A stretch of DNA of 6,032 nucleotides from Methanobacteriaceae archaeon (lineage in GTDB: Archaea; Methanobacteriota; Methanobacteria; Methanobacteriales; Methanobacteriaceae), in the NCBI GenBank assembly GCA_027318585.1, contig DAHVOW010000045.1, forward strand, positions 1 to 6,032, in the 5' to 3' direction. Position numbers and translations under genes: made by a program. The notes under the pieces were generated by a model. The model was not told where the DNA came from. It saw only the letters and a program-made list of their open reading frames with translations, and ran no database searches. Of this stretch, positions 1-5,630 are shown in pieces. The stretch's first letter is position 1, and each line of letters begins with the position of its first letter.

Positions 1-1
1 G

Positions 2-457
2 ACCACAGTCACCAACCCCAGCACGGTGTTCATCACCATGGACCAGATAAACACTGCAGTATGGACGGTGAAGTCCAATGTGGAGAGCAACCACGGCCTC
101 CCCAGCAGTTTAACCATCACCGGAAGACCGATTACCATGCCCCAGTTTCTGAAACTGGAAACCACCTCTTTAAAGAATATTTATGCCGGTTTATACCAGT
201 CCATTGTACTGAAAAGTTATGGTGAACCTACCAGTCCTTCGGAAACCCTAACCAGTGGGAAGATCAACCTGGAAAACTATCTTAACGCCGCTAATACCAT
301 CAAATCTTACATGGATACCAATGGCCGGGCTCCTAATTACTCCTGGACTTCCCAGGGCAACATGCGCTACGAAGACCTGGTATACCTGTACAGTCAGATC
401 CTGAACTACTACAACGTTAAAGGTGAACTGCCCCAGTACGTCACCGTGAATCCCTGG
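2..457 (+). repeat. Long repeat 1 (two pseudomurein-binding-like halves), 5' end cut by the window
   Basis: The first half contains NHGLPSSLTITGRPITMPQF followed by LKL. The second half contains NGRAPNYSWTSQGNMRYEDL and then VYLYSQIL. The unit ends with LPQYVTVNPW. The pattern of an Ala/Val helix, N/G-x-LP, a short strand and then a hydrophobic (F/Y)L-x-L helix is that of pseudomurein-binding repeats, which attach proteins to the methanogen wall. Its GRPIT variant is shared only with repeat 5. Spacing of the PW pair to the next unit is 459 bases. Confidence 0.8.
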
Positions 458-3400
458 TCGGTGGTTTCCAACCCCGGAACAGTGACCTTCAATGCGGGTC
501 AGATAATTAGTGGTGCAGAAACAGTGACCACGTATGTGGAGGCCAACCACACCCTCCCCAGTAATGTGATCATCTCCGGGACCACAATGACCATGCCCCA
601 GTTTCTAAAACTACTTACCACCACCTTACACAACATAAACAGTACTTACACTGGCCAGTTAGTCCTGGGAAGTTATGGGCTGCCAACCGACACCTCGGAA
701 ACCATAAACGGAGGCATTCTTAACCAGTCCCAGTATCTGGATCTGGCCCGGGATACCGAGTTTTTCATGTACGGTGACTTACGGGCTCCTAACTACCGGA
801 GCACCAGCCTAGGGAACATATGCTACCAGTCCCTGATCTACATGTACAGCCAGATCTTAAGCTCCTACAAGGCCCATGATTATGTACTCCCTGATTTTAT
901 TACGGTAAGGCCCTGGTCAGTGGTTTCCAATACCAACACCAAATTTTTCACAGCCGGAGAGATAACCAACGCTTCAAAGACAGTTAAATCATACCTGGAG
1001 TCCAACCACATCCTTCCCAGTAATGTGGATATCTCGGGGACCACGGTAACCATGCCTGAGTTTCTTAAACTGTTAACCACCGCGGTGTCCAATATCAACG
1101 GGAAGCTTAAGGTGACCCTGGTTCTGCAAAGTTACAGTACTGCCACCAGTCCCTCGGAAACCGTGACCGGGGGAAGTCTTAACAGCACCGCTTATCTCAA
1201 CCTGGCCAATGGTGTAATCTCTTATATGGATTCCAATGGACGGGCCCCGGATTACTCCTCCACCAGTCTGGGAAACGTGCGCTACGAATCCTTAATCTAC
1301 CTGTACTCCTTAATTCTGGACTATTATGGTAACCAGACCCAGTTACCCCCCAGTATCACCCTAACTCCCTGGTCGGTGGTTTCCAGTAGTGGTAGTAAAT
1401 TCTTCACCACCGAGGAGCTAGAAGGTGCTGCGAAGACGGTGCAATCCCACCTGGAGGCTAACCACTCTCTCCCCAGTAATGTGAACATCTCAGGGACCAC
1501 AGTGACCATGCCCCAGTTCCTGCAACTGGCAAGTGCCTCATTATTAAATGTGGATGGATCTCTGCACACTTCCCTGGTGCTCAGAAGCTATAACTCGGCT
1601 TCCAATCCCTCGGAGACCATAATTCAGGCCGGTAATCTCACCAGCACTGATTATATTAACCTATCCAATGACATTCTCAGCTACATGTATGTTAATGGAC
1701 GGGCACCCGACTACCGGACCATCAGCCTGGGAAACATGCGCTATGAATCACTGGTGTACCTGTACAGTCAAATCCTGAGCTCCCACAATACCACCGGTGC
1801 CCTGCCCGAGTCCATCACCGTGCATCCCTGGACGGTGGTGGCCAATACCAGCACCGTGTTTGTAACCTCATCTGAGATAAAAAGTGCAGCAGAAACCGTG
1901 AAGTCCTACGTGGACACCAACCACGCCCTACCCGGCAGTGTGACCATCTCCGGAAGACCGATTACCATACCCCAATTTTTGAAACTGGCCGCTAAGGCGG
2001 TGCTTAACGTGGAAAGTTACCTCTACACTTCGGTGATCCTTGGTGAAGTGGGAGGTCCCGGGGGTTCTGCTGAGAATATGACCAGCGGCACCCTACTCAG
2101 CGATGAGTTCGTGTCCCTGGGTAAAAACGTACTCTCCTACATGGATTCCCATGGAAGTGCACCGCAATACGTTAACGAGACCAGCTTAGGGGGTAGTATG
2201 GGCTACGAGTCCATGGTCTACATGTACAGCCTGATCATGAGCACCTACAACGCCACAGCCCCGGCACCGGACCAGGTGTACCTGGTTCCCTGGCTGGCCC
2301 AGGCCAATCCTGATGGAACCTTTAATTTCCGGACCCAGGAGATCTTCAGCACCATCCAGGCTGCCCTAGATGATGCGGATACGGTGGGTGGTGATACCAT
2401 ATGGCTTAGAAAGACCACCTACACCGAAAACGTGGTCATCAACAAAAAAATCACTATAAGGCCCGTTTATGGTACTGAGGTTACCGTGGAGGCCTCTGAT
2501 CCCAACCTGCCCGTCTTCATCATCAACACCACTGGAAACGGCACCACCATACGGGACCTTCTCATCAGGGGGGCTACTGGCAGTGCCGGCATCTACCTCA
2601 ACAGCTCCCTGGGTAACTACCTCTTAGGCAACAACCTCACCACCAGTAGTAACGGGGTGCATCTTTTTAACTCCACTGAAAACGTGATCTCGGGAAACAA
2701 CATCCTGAACAACACCCTGAATGGGGTGTTCATTGACACCGGCTCCGATAACGAGATCTCCAGTAACACCGTCCAGAACAATGGGGCCGTGGGGATCAGG
2801 ATCCATGATTCTGATGGAAACCGGGTCTACAGCAACCTCCTCTCCAGCAACCAGGACGGTATACAGTTGTATAACTCCTCCACCACAGTCCACTTTAACT
2901 ATATTACTGGAAACAGCCGTTACGGATTGTACAACGAAGGTAACGGCACGGTGAACGCCACCAACAACTGGTGGGGCTCCAACAATCCACTGGTATCCTC
3001 CACCAGTCCCAGTGACATTTACCTGGCCGGGGGAAGTGTAACCTACGACCCCTGGCTGGCATTATCCCTGGGTAGCTCTGCTGACCGCTCCCACCGCACC
3101 GGACCCTGCTACGATTACCTTATAACCGCGGACCTAACCCGCAACAACCAGGGAAGCGACACCTCCCCGGATGGTACTCTACCAGATGAGATACCCCTCA
3201 TTTTCAACTCCACCCTGGGAACCCTAAACACCTCCGGGTCCACCCGTAAGGGCCGATCCGAGGTTAAACTAACCAGCACCACCGCCGGTGCGGCTGAGGT
3301 TTCTGTAACCATGGATAACCAGACCGTTACTAAAACCGTGAACATCACCCTGGTGGGGGTGCTGGGGGTGTACAACACCCGGACCCAGGAAGGCTTCACC

Positions 3401-5026
3401 AGTATACAGGCCGCAGTAGATGACCCGGACACCCTTAACGGGGATACCATCACCCTAGCTGATGGTACCTACACTGAAAACGTGACCATAAACAAGAAAC
3501 TCACCATAAAACCAGTAATCGGGGATAAGGTGACGGTTAAAGCCAAGGATGATGATAAGAGTGTTTTCGTCCTGGGCAACGGGGGAAGCGGCTCCACCAT
3601 CCAGGGTCTGAACATAGTCAGCTCATCAGATTCCTATGGCATGGCCTTAAGCCACTCCTACAACAACTACCTCGTCAACAACACCCTATACGACAGCAAC
3701 CGGGGGCTTTACCTGTACCTATCCGGGAACAACACTCTCACCGGGAACACCATCCGGGACGGCTACTACGGGATCGTGCTCTACAACTCCACCAGCAACT
3801 ATCTATCCGGAAATACCATCCGGGACCATGAAAACGGGATATACTTATTTAACTCCAACTACAACATTATAACTGGAAGTGTAATTGCAGATAACTACTA
3901 CGGAAGCTACCTGTACCACTCCAGCAACAATCAAATAACCAATAACCACCTATTCGGTAACTGGGTGGGAGTCTACCTCTACGACACCAGCAACAACCAG
4001 GTAACTGGTAACAACCTCACCGACAACGGTGCGGGGATAACCTACCACAACTCCCTCAGCACCACCATATCCGGGAACAACTACACTGACAACTGGCTAA
4101 CCGACACCTCAGTCATAGACGATGGAGAGATGGTGATAGCCACCACCATCTACAGCTGCGGACCAGCAGCCCTGGCCACCATCCTCAAAAACCTGGGAAT
4201 CTACACCACCGAAGCCGAACTCGCACGACTAGCCAGCACCGATGAAACCGGAACCAGCCTGTATGGACTGAAACAGGCCGCTTTAAATAAAGGAGTAACC
4301 GCAATAGGGGCCAGACTAACCATCGACCAACTGCAACCTAACTATTTGGTTGTTTTAAACATAGACGGAACCCAACACTTCGAAATAATCCACAACATCA
4401 CCAACACCACGGTCTACCTCTACGACCCCAACCTAGGCGACCTAGAAATAAGTAGAGAAAAATTCAATACACTCTACACCGGAATAGCACTCATAATCAA
4501 CGGACAAGCACCAGTTAATGCTACGATACTCACCGACGACGAGATGCGCAACATCAAAGCCATGTATCATTATGAATGGGTTAAACACACCTACTGGACA
4601 AAGGGATACTGGTATGACACATATCGATGGGTAGGTTTCACAGTAAAAATACCTTATCTCTACCTAAAATGGGTGCCAGGCTACCTATGGAAAGGATGGC
4701 TACCCATACCCGGACACCTCGAACTCCGCCGAGGTGTATACACCAAAACCATCGGACGCTGGATCCGCATCCCACACTACGTACCACCCCAGAAAAAAAC
4801 CTACTACACCTACGAAAAAAAATACGACTTCAACTGGGATCGTGTAGCTGCTGTTGTATCGATTGGAGGAGGAGGTTTTCTAGTAGGATTGAGTGTAATT
4901 GGTGATGCTTCTACTGGAGGTATAGGTACTGTACCTGCCGCTTATGTAGCATATTCTGGTATCACATTTATAACAGTTGGTTCTACTTATCTCATGATGA
5001 CTTGGAATGAACCCTGGTGGAAGTAA
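2..5026 (+). CDS. Giant cell-surface protein: pseudomurein-binding repeats, two beta-helices, C39 peptidase, hydrophobic C-terminal tip (5' partial)
   Basis: The frame is open from base 2 to a TAA at 5024-5026. The GTG at 26 is not a start: the codons before it (TTVTNPST) continue a repeat pattern seen four more times downstream, so the gene begins off the window. Residues below count the GTG as 1. Order: five paired pseudomurein-binding-type repeats (to 756), beta-helix (766-1015), Ig-like domain (1016-1108), second beta-helix (1114-1360), C39 peptidase (1368-1492; C1378, H1451, D1467), aromatic/basic linker (1493-1605), glycine-rich hydrophobic tip (1606-1666). Many N-x-S/T sequons fit an exported, possibly N-glycosylated protein. 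The architecture resembles a wall-anchored polymorphic toxin carrier with an exchangeable tip, followed by a likely immunity gene. Toxin function is inferred; an adhesin or a wall-remodelling peptidase are alternatives. The reading frame and domains are secure, the biological role less so. Confidence 0.93.
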   Translation, partial: TTVTNPSTVFITMDQINTAVWTVKSNVESNHGLPSSLTITGRPITMPQFLKLETTSLKNIYAGLYQSIVLKSYGEPTSPSETLTSGKINLENYLNAANTIKSYMDTNGRAPNYSWTSQGNMRYEDLVYLYSQILNYYNVKGELPQYVTVNPWSVVSNPGTVTFNAGQIISGAETVTTYVEANHTLPSNVIISGTTMTMPQFLKLLTTTLHNINSTYTGQLVLGSYGLPTDTSETINGGILNQSQYLDLARDTEFFMYGDLRAPNYRSTSLGNICYQSLIYMYSQILSSYKAHDYVLPDFITVRPWSVVSNTNTKFFTAGEITNASKTVKSYLESNHILPSNVDISGTTVTMPEFLKLLTTAVSNINGKLKVTLVLQSYSTATSPSETVTGGSLNSTAYLNLANGVISYMDSNGRAPDYSSTSLGNVRYESLIYLYSLILDYYGNQTQLPPSITLTPWSVVSSSGSKFFTTEELEGAAKTVQSHLEANHSLPSNVNISGTTVTMPQFLQLASASLLNVDGSLHTSLVLRSYNSASNPSETIIQAGNLTSTDYINLSNDILSYMYVNGRAPDYRTISLGNMRYESLVYLYSQILSSHNTTGALPESITVHPWTVVANTSTVFVTSSEIKSAAETVKSYVDTNHALPGSVTISGRPITIPQFLKLAAKAVLNVESYLYTSVILGEVGGPGGSAENMTSGTLLSDEFVSLGKNVLSYMDSHGSAPQYVNETSLGGSMGYESMVYMYSLIMSTYNATAPAPDQVYLVPWLAQANPDGTFNFRTQEIFSTIQAALDDADTVGGDTIWLRKTTYTENVVINKKITIRPVYGTEVTVEASDPNLPVFIINTTGNGTTIRDLLIRGATGSAGIYLNSSLGNYLLGNNLTTSSNGVHLFNSTENVISGNNILNNTLNGVFIDTGSDNEISSNTVQNNGAVGIRIHDSDGNRVYSNLLSSNQDGIQLYNSSTTVHFNYITGNSRYGLYNEGNGTVNATNNWWGSNNPLVSSTSPSDIYLAGGSVTYDPWLALSLGSSADRSHRTGPCYDYLITADLTRNNQGSDTSPDGTLPDEIPLIFNSTLGTLNTSGSTRKGRSEVKLTSTTAGAAEVSVTMDNQTVTKTVNITLVGVLGVYNTRTQEGFTSIQAAVDDPDTLNGDTITLADGTYTENVTINKKLTIKPVIGDKVTVKAKDDDKSVFVLGNGGSGSTIQGLNIVSSSDSYGMALSHSYNNYLVNNTLYDSNRGLYLYLSGNNTLTGNTIRDGYYGIVLYNSTSNYLSGNTIRDHENGIYLFNSNYNIITGSVIADNYYGSYLYHSSNNQITNNHLFGNWVGVYLYDTSNNQVTGNNLTDNGAGITYHNSLSTTISGNNYTDNWLTDTSVIDDGEMVIATTIYSCGPAALATILKNLGIYTTEAELARLASTDETGTSLYGLKQAALNKGVTAIGARLTIDQLQPNYLVVLNIDGTQHFEIIHNITNTTVYLYDPNLGDLEISREKFNTLYTGIALIINGQAPVNATILTDDEMRNIKAMYHYEWVKHTYWTKGYWYDTYRWVGFTVKIPYLYLKWVPGYLWKGWLPIPGHLELRRGVYTKTIGRWIRIPHYVPPQKKTYYTYEKKYDFNWDRVAAVVSIGGGGFLVGLSVIGDASTGGIGTVPAAYVAYSGITFITVGSTYLMMTWNEPWWK
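458..916 (+). repeat. Long repeat 2 (paired pseudomurein-binding-like halves)
   Basis: The first half carries NHTLPSNVIISGTTMTMPQF and LKL. The second carries DLRAPNYRSTSLGNICYQSL and then IYMYSQIL, closing with LPDFITVRPW. It is 153 residues long, the same period as the neighbouring units. The second half has drifted from the others: DLRAP replaces NGRAP, and a Cys (ICYQ) replaces the usual RYE. Confidence 0.8.
917..1372 (+). repeat. Long repeat 3 (paired pseudomurein-binding-like halves)
   Basis: The first half has NHILPSNVDISGTTVTMPEF and LKL. The second has NGRAPDYSSTSLGNVRYESL and IYLYSLIL, closing with LPPSITLTPW. It is 152 residues and close to a consensus unit. The DNA over the closing PWSVVS is identical to that of repeat 1 for about 19 bases, which points to recent duplication or gene conversion within the array. 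Confidence 0.82.
1373..1831 (+). repeat. Long repeat 4 (paired pseudomurein-binding-like halves)
   Basis: The first half has NHSLPSNVNISGTTVTMPQF then LQL. The second has NGRAPDYRTISLGNMRYESL then VYLYSQIL, closing with LPESITVHPW. It is 153 residues. The segment between the halves differs by a small insertion (ETIIQAGNLTS where other units read ETVTGGSLNS or similar), compensated elsewhere in the unit. Confidence 0.82.
1832..2293 (+). repeat. Long repeat 5 (most diverged second half; borders the beta-helix)
   Basis: The first half has NHALPGSVTISGRPITIPQF then LKL, matching repeat 1 rather than repeats 2-4. The second half has diverged: it reads HGSAPQYVNETSLGGSMGYE, then SMVYMYSLIM, with a Gly-rich GEVGGPGG stretch between the halves. 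It is 154 residues and closes with VYLVPW, after which the pattern stops. Divergence of the edge unit is usual for tandem arrays that homogenise in their interior. Confidence 0.78.
2318..3070 (+). other. Domain within the large protein: parallel beta-helix 1
   Basis: The domain opens with FRTQEIFSTIQAALDDADT, the usual lead-in of pectate-lyase-like right-handed beta-helices (a tandem ‘IQ.A...A..GDTI’ start, then TYTENVVINKKITIRP). It is followed by about nine short rungs of the type GIYLNSSLGNYLLGNN, GVHLFNSTENVISGNN and GIRIHDSDGNRVYSN. It ends with NATNNWWGSNNPL, a common closing motif of archaeal NosD/CASH-type helices. There is no sign of sugar-cleaving active-site residues, so a rigid display stalk or adhesive surface is more likely than an enzyme. 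Asn-x-Ser/Thr sequons are dense. Confidence 0.85.
3071..3350 (+). other. Domain within the large protein: bacterial Ig-like (invasin type) spacer
   Basis: About 93 residues between the two helices read as a beta-sandwich. The strand YDYLITADLTRNNQG is followed by a proline-containing turn, LIFNSTLGTLNTSGSTRKG, then VKLTSTTAGAAEVSVTMDN and a closing TVTKTVNITL. The ‘v.A.LT.n..G....p......F....G.l....t..G.....LtS...G.a.V’ pattern is that of invasin/intimin Ig domains, widely used as spacers in methanogen adhesin-like proteins. It contains one of the few Cys residues of the protein (GPCYDYL), with no partner nearby. Confidence 0.7.
3365..4108 (+). other. Domain within the large protein: parallel beta-helix 2 (duplicate of helix 1)
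   Basis: The opening VYNTRTQEGFTSIQAAVDD, then GDTI, TYTENVTINKKLTIKP and V-x-G-x-x-VTV, aligns without gaps to the opening of helix 1, so the two are a domain duplication. About nine rungs follow (GLYLYLSGNNTLTGNTI, GIVLYNSTSNYLSGNTI, GVYLYDTSNNQVTGNNL). Unlike helix 1 it lacks the NATNNWWG closure and runs directly through SGNNYTDNW into the peptidase domain. It may have been fused there, or cut, when the C-terminal part was joined. Confidence 0.85.
4130..4501 (+). other. Domain within the large protein: C39-family cysteine peptidase
   Basis: The segment fits the C39 (bacteriocin-leader peptidase) fold. YSCGPAALATILKNLG holds the catalytic Cys (codon 4157-4159), with Ser in place of the usual Asp before it. 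TGTSLYGLKQAA is the typical GTS..GL...A helix. GTQHFEIIHNI holds the catalytic His (4376-4378) and VYLYDPNLGDLEIS holds the Asp (4424-4426). The domain ends with F..LYTGIALII, as in the family. In bacteria C39 domains cut peptides after a Gly-Gly and are usually fused to an ABC exporter, which is absent here. Placed just before a variable tip, it most plausibly processes or releases that tip. Wall-peptide cleavage is the alternative. The family call is strong; the substrate is unknown. Confidence 0.85.
4502..4840 (+). other. Domain within the large protein: aromatic/basic linker (pre-tip region), duplicated downstream
   Basis: About 113 residues, very rich in Tyr, Trp, Lys and Arg with scattered Pro. 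Examples are YWTKGYWYDTYRWVGF, VKIPYLYLKWVPGYLWKGW, LPIPGHLE, TKTIGRWIRIPHYVP and KKTYYTYEKKYD. The pattern G-x-x-(V/I)-(K/R)-I-P-(Y/H) occurs twice, suggesting an internal repeat. I recognise no family. Its second half (from about GYLWKGWLPIPG to TYYTY) is duplicated at about 5631-5767 next to a different tip, which is how conserved pre-toxin segments behave in polymorphic toxins. Its alternating aromatic and basic residues could bind or insert at membranes. Confidence 0.6.
4694..4813 (+). repeat. Direct repeat, copy 1 (inside the linker)
   Basis: The 30 bases 4694-4723 (coding GWLPIPGHLE) recur without mismatch at 5649-5678. Further exact blocks are 4739-4750 with 5693-5704 (12 bases) and 4798-4813 with 5752-5767 (16 bases). 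Between blocks the copies differ at many positions but stay alignable. The offset is 955 before and 954 after about 5680, showing a one-base length difference. The pair flanks the tip and the downstream membrane-protein gene. Confidence 0.92.
4841..5023 (+). other. Domain within the large protein: glycine-rich two-helix hydrophobic tip, putative membrane-active effector
   Basis: The last 61 residues hold two hydrophobic stretches. The first is about residues 1607-1626 (VAAVVSIGGGGFLVG, with a GxxxG motif). The second is about 1636-1658 (VPAAYVAYSGITFITVG, then STYLMM). They are joined by a short Gly/Thr turn, and the protein ends in WNEPWWK. No nuclease, deaminase or ADP-ribosylation motif is visible. 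A small glycine-rich hairpin suits a pore-forming peptide, and the next gene encodes a membrane protein of immunity type. Codons switch here from C/G-ending to T/A-ending, as if the tip was acquired separately. A plain membrane anchor is the main alternative explanation. Confidence 0.5.
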
Positions 5027-5029
5027 AGA

Positions 5030-5068
5030 GCTTAATTTACAGTTAGAAATTAAGCCTTTTATTTTTTT
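5030..5068 (+). terminator. Hairpin plus T-tract terminator after the large gene
   Basis: A perfect 9-base stem, gcttaattt (5030-5038) with aaattaagc (5047-5055), encloses an 8-base loop. It is followed by cttttattttttt, a strong T-tract to 5068. It starts four bases after the TAA. Archaeal termination depends mainly on the T-tract, which is present. It implies that the large gene and the downstream membrane-protein gene are mostly transcribed separately, unless read-through occurs. Confidence 0.7.
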
Positions 5069-5110
5069 CGGATATTAAATGTCCAATAATGGTTAGATAT
5101 TATCTTATTA

Positions 5111-5178
5111 CAAAAATGAAATATTATTCAGAACAATAATAATAGTCGAGGATTGATTGATGTTAAAAAAATTTTACA
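5111..5178 (+). promoter_or_regulatory. Possible archaeal promoter region for the 130-residue membrane protein
   Basis: The spacer 5069-5227 is very AT-rich and carries no gene. Two stretches could serve as A-rich BRE plus TATA element: 5111-5128 (caaaaatgaaatattatt), giving a leader of roughly 80 bases, and 5163-5178 (ttaaaaaaattttaca), giving a leader of about 30 bases. Neither matches the archaeal TATA consensus well, and in AT-rich DNA such matches arise by chance. The terminator upstream is the main argument that some promoter lies here. Confidence 0.3.
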
Positions 5179-5216
5179 AGGGATAAACGCAACTTTAAGG
5201 CAAAAAAAATAATTTG

Positions 5217-5222
5217 GGTGAT
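5217..5222 (+). promoter_or_regulatory. Ribosome binding site for the 130-residue membrane protein
   Basis: GGTGAT sits five bases before the ATG at 5228 and matches the complement of the methanogen 16S rRNA 3' end (the GGTGAT core of AGGAGGTGAT). It fixes the start codon. The downstream orphan reading frame has no such site before its ATG at 5645. Confidence 0.8.
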
Positions 5223-5227
5223 ATTAA

Positions 5228-5620
5228 ATGAAAAGATATTTAATTGGAATAAGTGCAGGTGTATATTTACTTATTTTGTCTTTATGTTATTGGATATTTT
5301 TTAAAAATCCTCCTGTAGGTTTGTTTATAACATTATTATGTGCTTTCGCGTTTACACTGATCATAAGCGGATTGTTTGAGTATCGAAAGTACTACAACAG
5401 AAATCTTTTTCTCGCAATTACAACAGGGATCTTAGCTGGAATGTTAACTTTGAGTTATCTTCAAACATCTTCACAGGCCTATCAAAATAATTTAATACTA
5501 TCCTATCTCCTCATAGGAATATTTACCGTGATAATAATCTATTTAATGTATGGTCTCAATCGCAAATGGAAAAATCTAAAAAATCATGAAAAACAAAAAA
5601 GAGTTAAATCAGCAGCCTAA
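5228..5620 (+). CDS. Four-helix membrane protein, putative immunity protein for the upstream tip
   Basis: 130 residues, ATG start with a good GGTGAT ribosome binding site. Four hydrophobic segments are visible at about residues 4-25, 28-50, 60-78 and 89-110. Charged residues sit at the N-terminus (MKR), between helices 2 and 3 (EYRKYYNR) and in the tail (RKWKNLKNHEKQKRVK). By the positive-inside rule both ends face the cytoplasm, with two very short outer loops. No family is recognised and no enzymatic motif is seen. The gene lies 201 bases after the large gene, on the same strand, between the tip and an orphan copy of the linker and tip, which is the usual immunity-gene slot. Its AT-rich, T/A-ending codons match the tip and differ from the carrier, suggesting the two arrived together. 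The immunity role is inferred from position and topology; a hypothetical membrane protein is the conservative reading. Confidence 0.82.
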   Translation: MKRYLIGISAGVYLLILSLCYWIFFKNPPVGLFITLLCAFAFTLIISGLFEYRKYYNRNLFLAITTGILAGMLTLSYLQTSSQAYQNNLILSYLLIGIFTVIIIYLMYGLNRKWKNLKNHEKQKRVKSAA

Positions 5621-5630
5621 TACTCCTGCA

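Noticed and set aside
26..2293. CRISPR or other DNA-level repeat array
   Set aside because: The ~459-base period is that of protein repeats, with synonymous and non-synonymous drift and no short repeats with unique spacers.
2721..2954. Plus-strand frame of 77 residues inside beta-helix 1
   Set aside because: Composition-driven overlap (Thr/Ser/Pro-rich) with the beta-helix frame; no start signal.
248..3453. Minus-strand open frames at 248-550, 880-1098, 1324-1569, 2624-2893 and 3115-3453
   Set aside because: They lie wholly inside the large gene, recur at the same phase of its repeats, have no ribosome binding sites and show no recognisable domains. They are shadows of its biased codons.
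4130..4501. C71 pseudomurein endoisopeptidase (phage PeiW/PeiP type) as the identity of the peptidase
   Set aside because: The GTSLYGLKQAA helix, the HFEII and YDPNLG motifs and the F..LYTG end fit C39 more closely, though cleavage of wall peptides is not excluded.
4627..4905. Plus-strand frame of 92 residues that shares MATHTRTPR with the frame starting at 5645
   Set aside because: The shared string comes from the 30-base direct repeat read out of frame in both copies. The true frame of copy 1 is the large gene.
5160..5186. Short leader-like peptide MLKKFYKG before the membrane-protein gene
   Set aside because: Eight codons with no convincing ribosome binding site in AT-rich DNA; nothing links it to attenuation.
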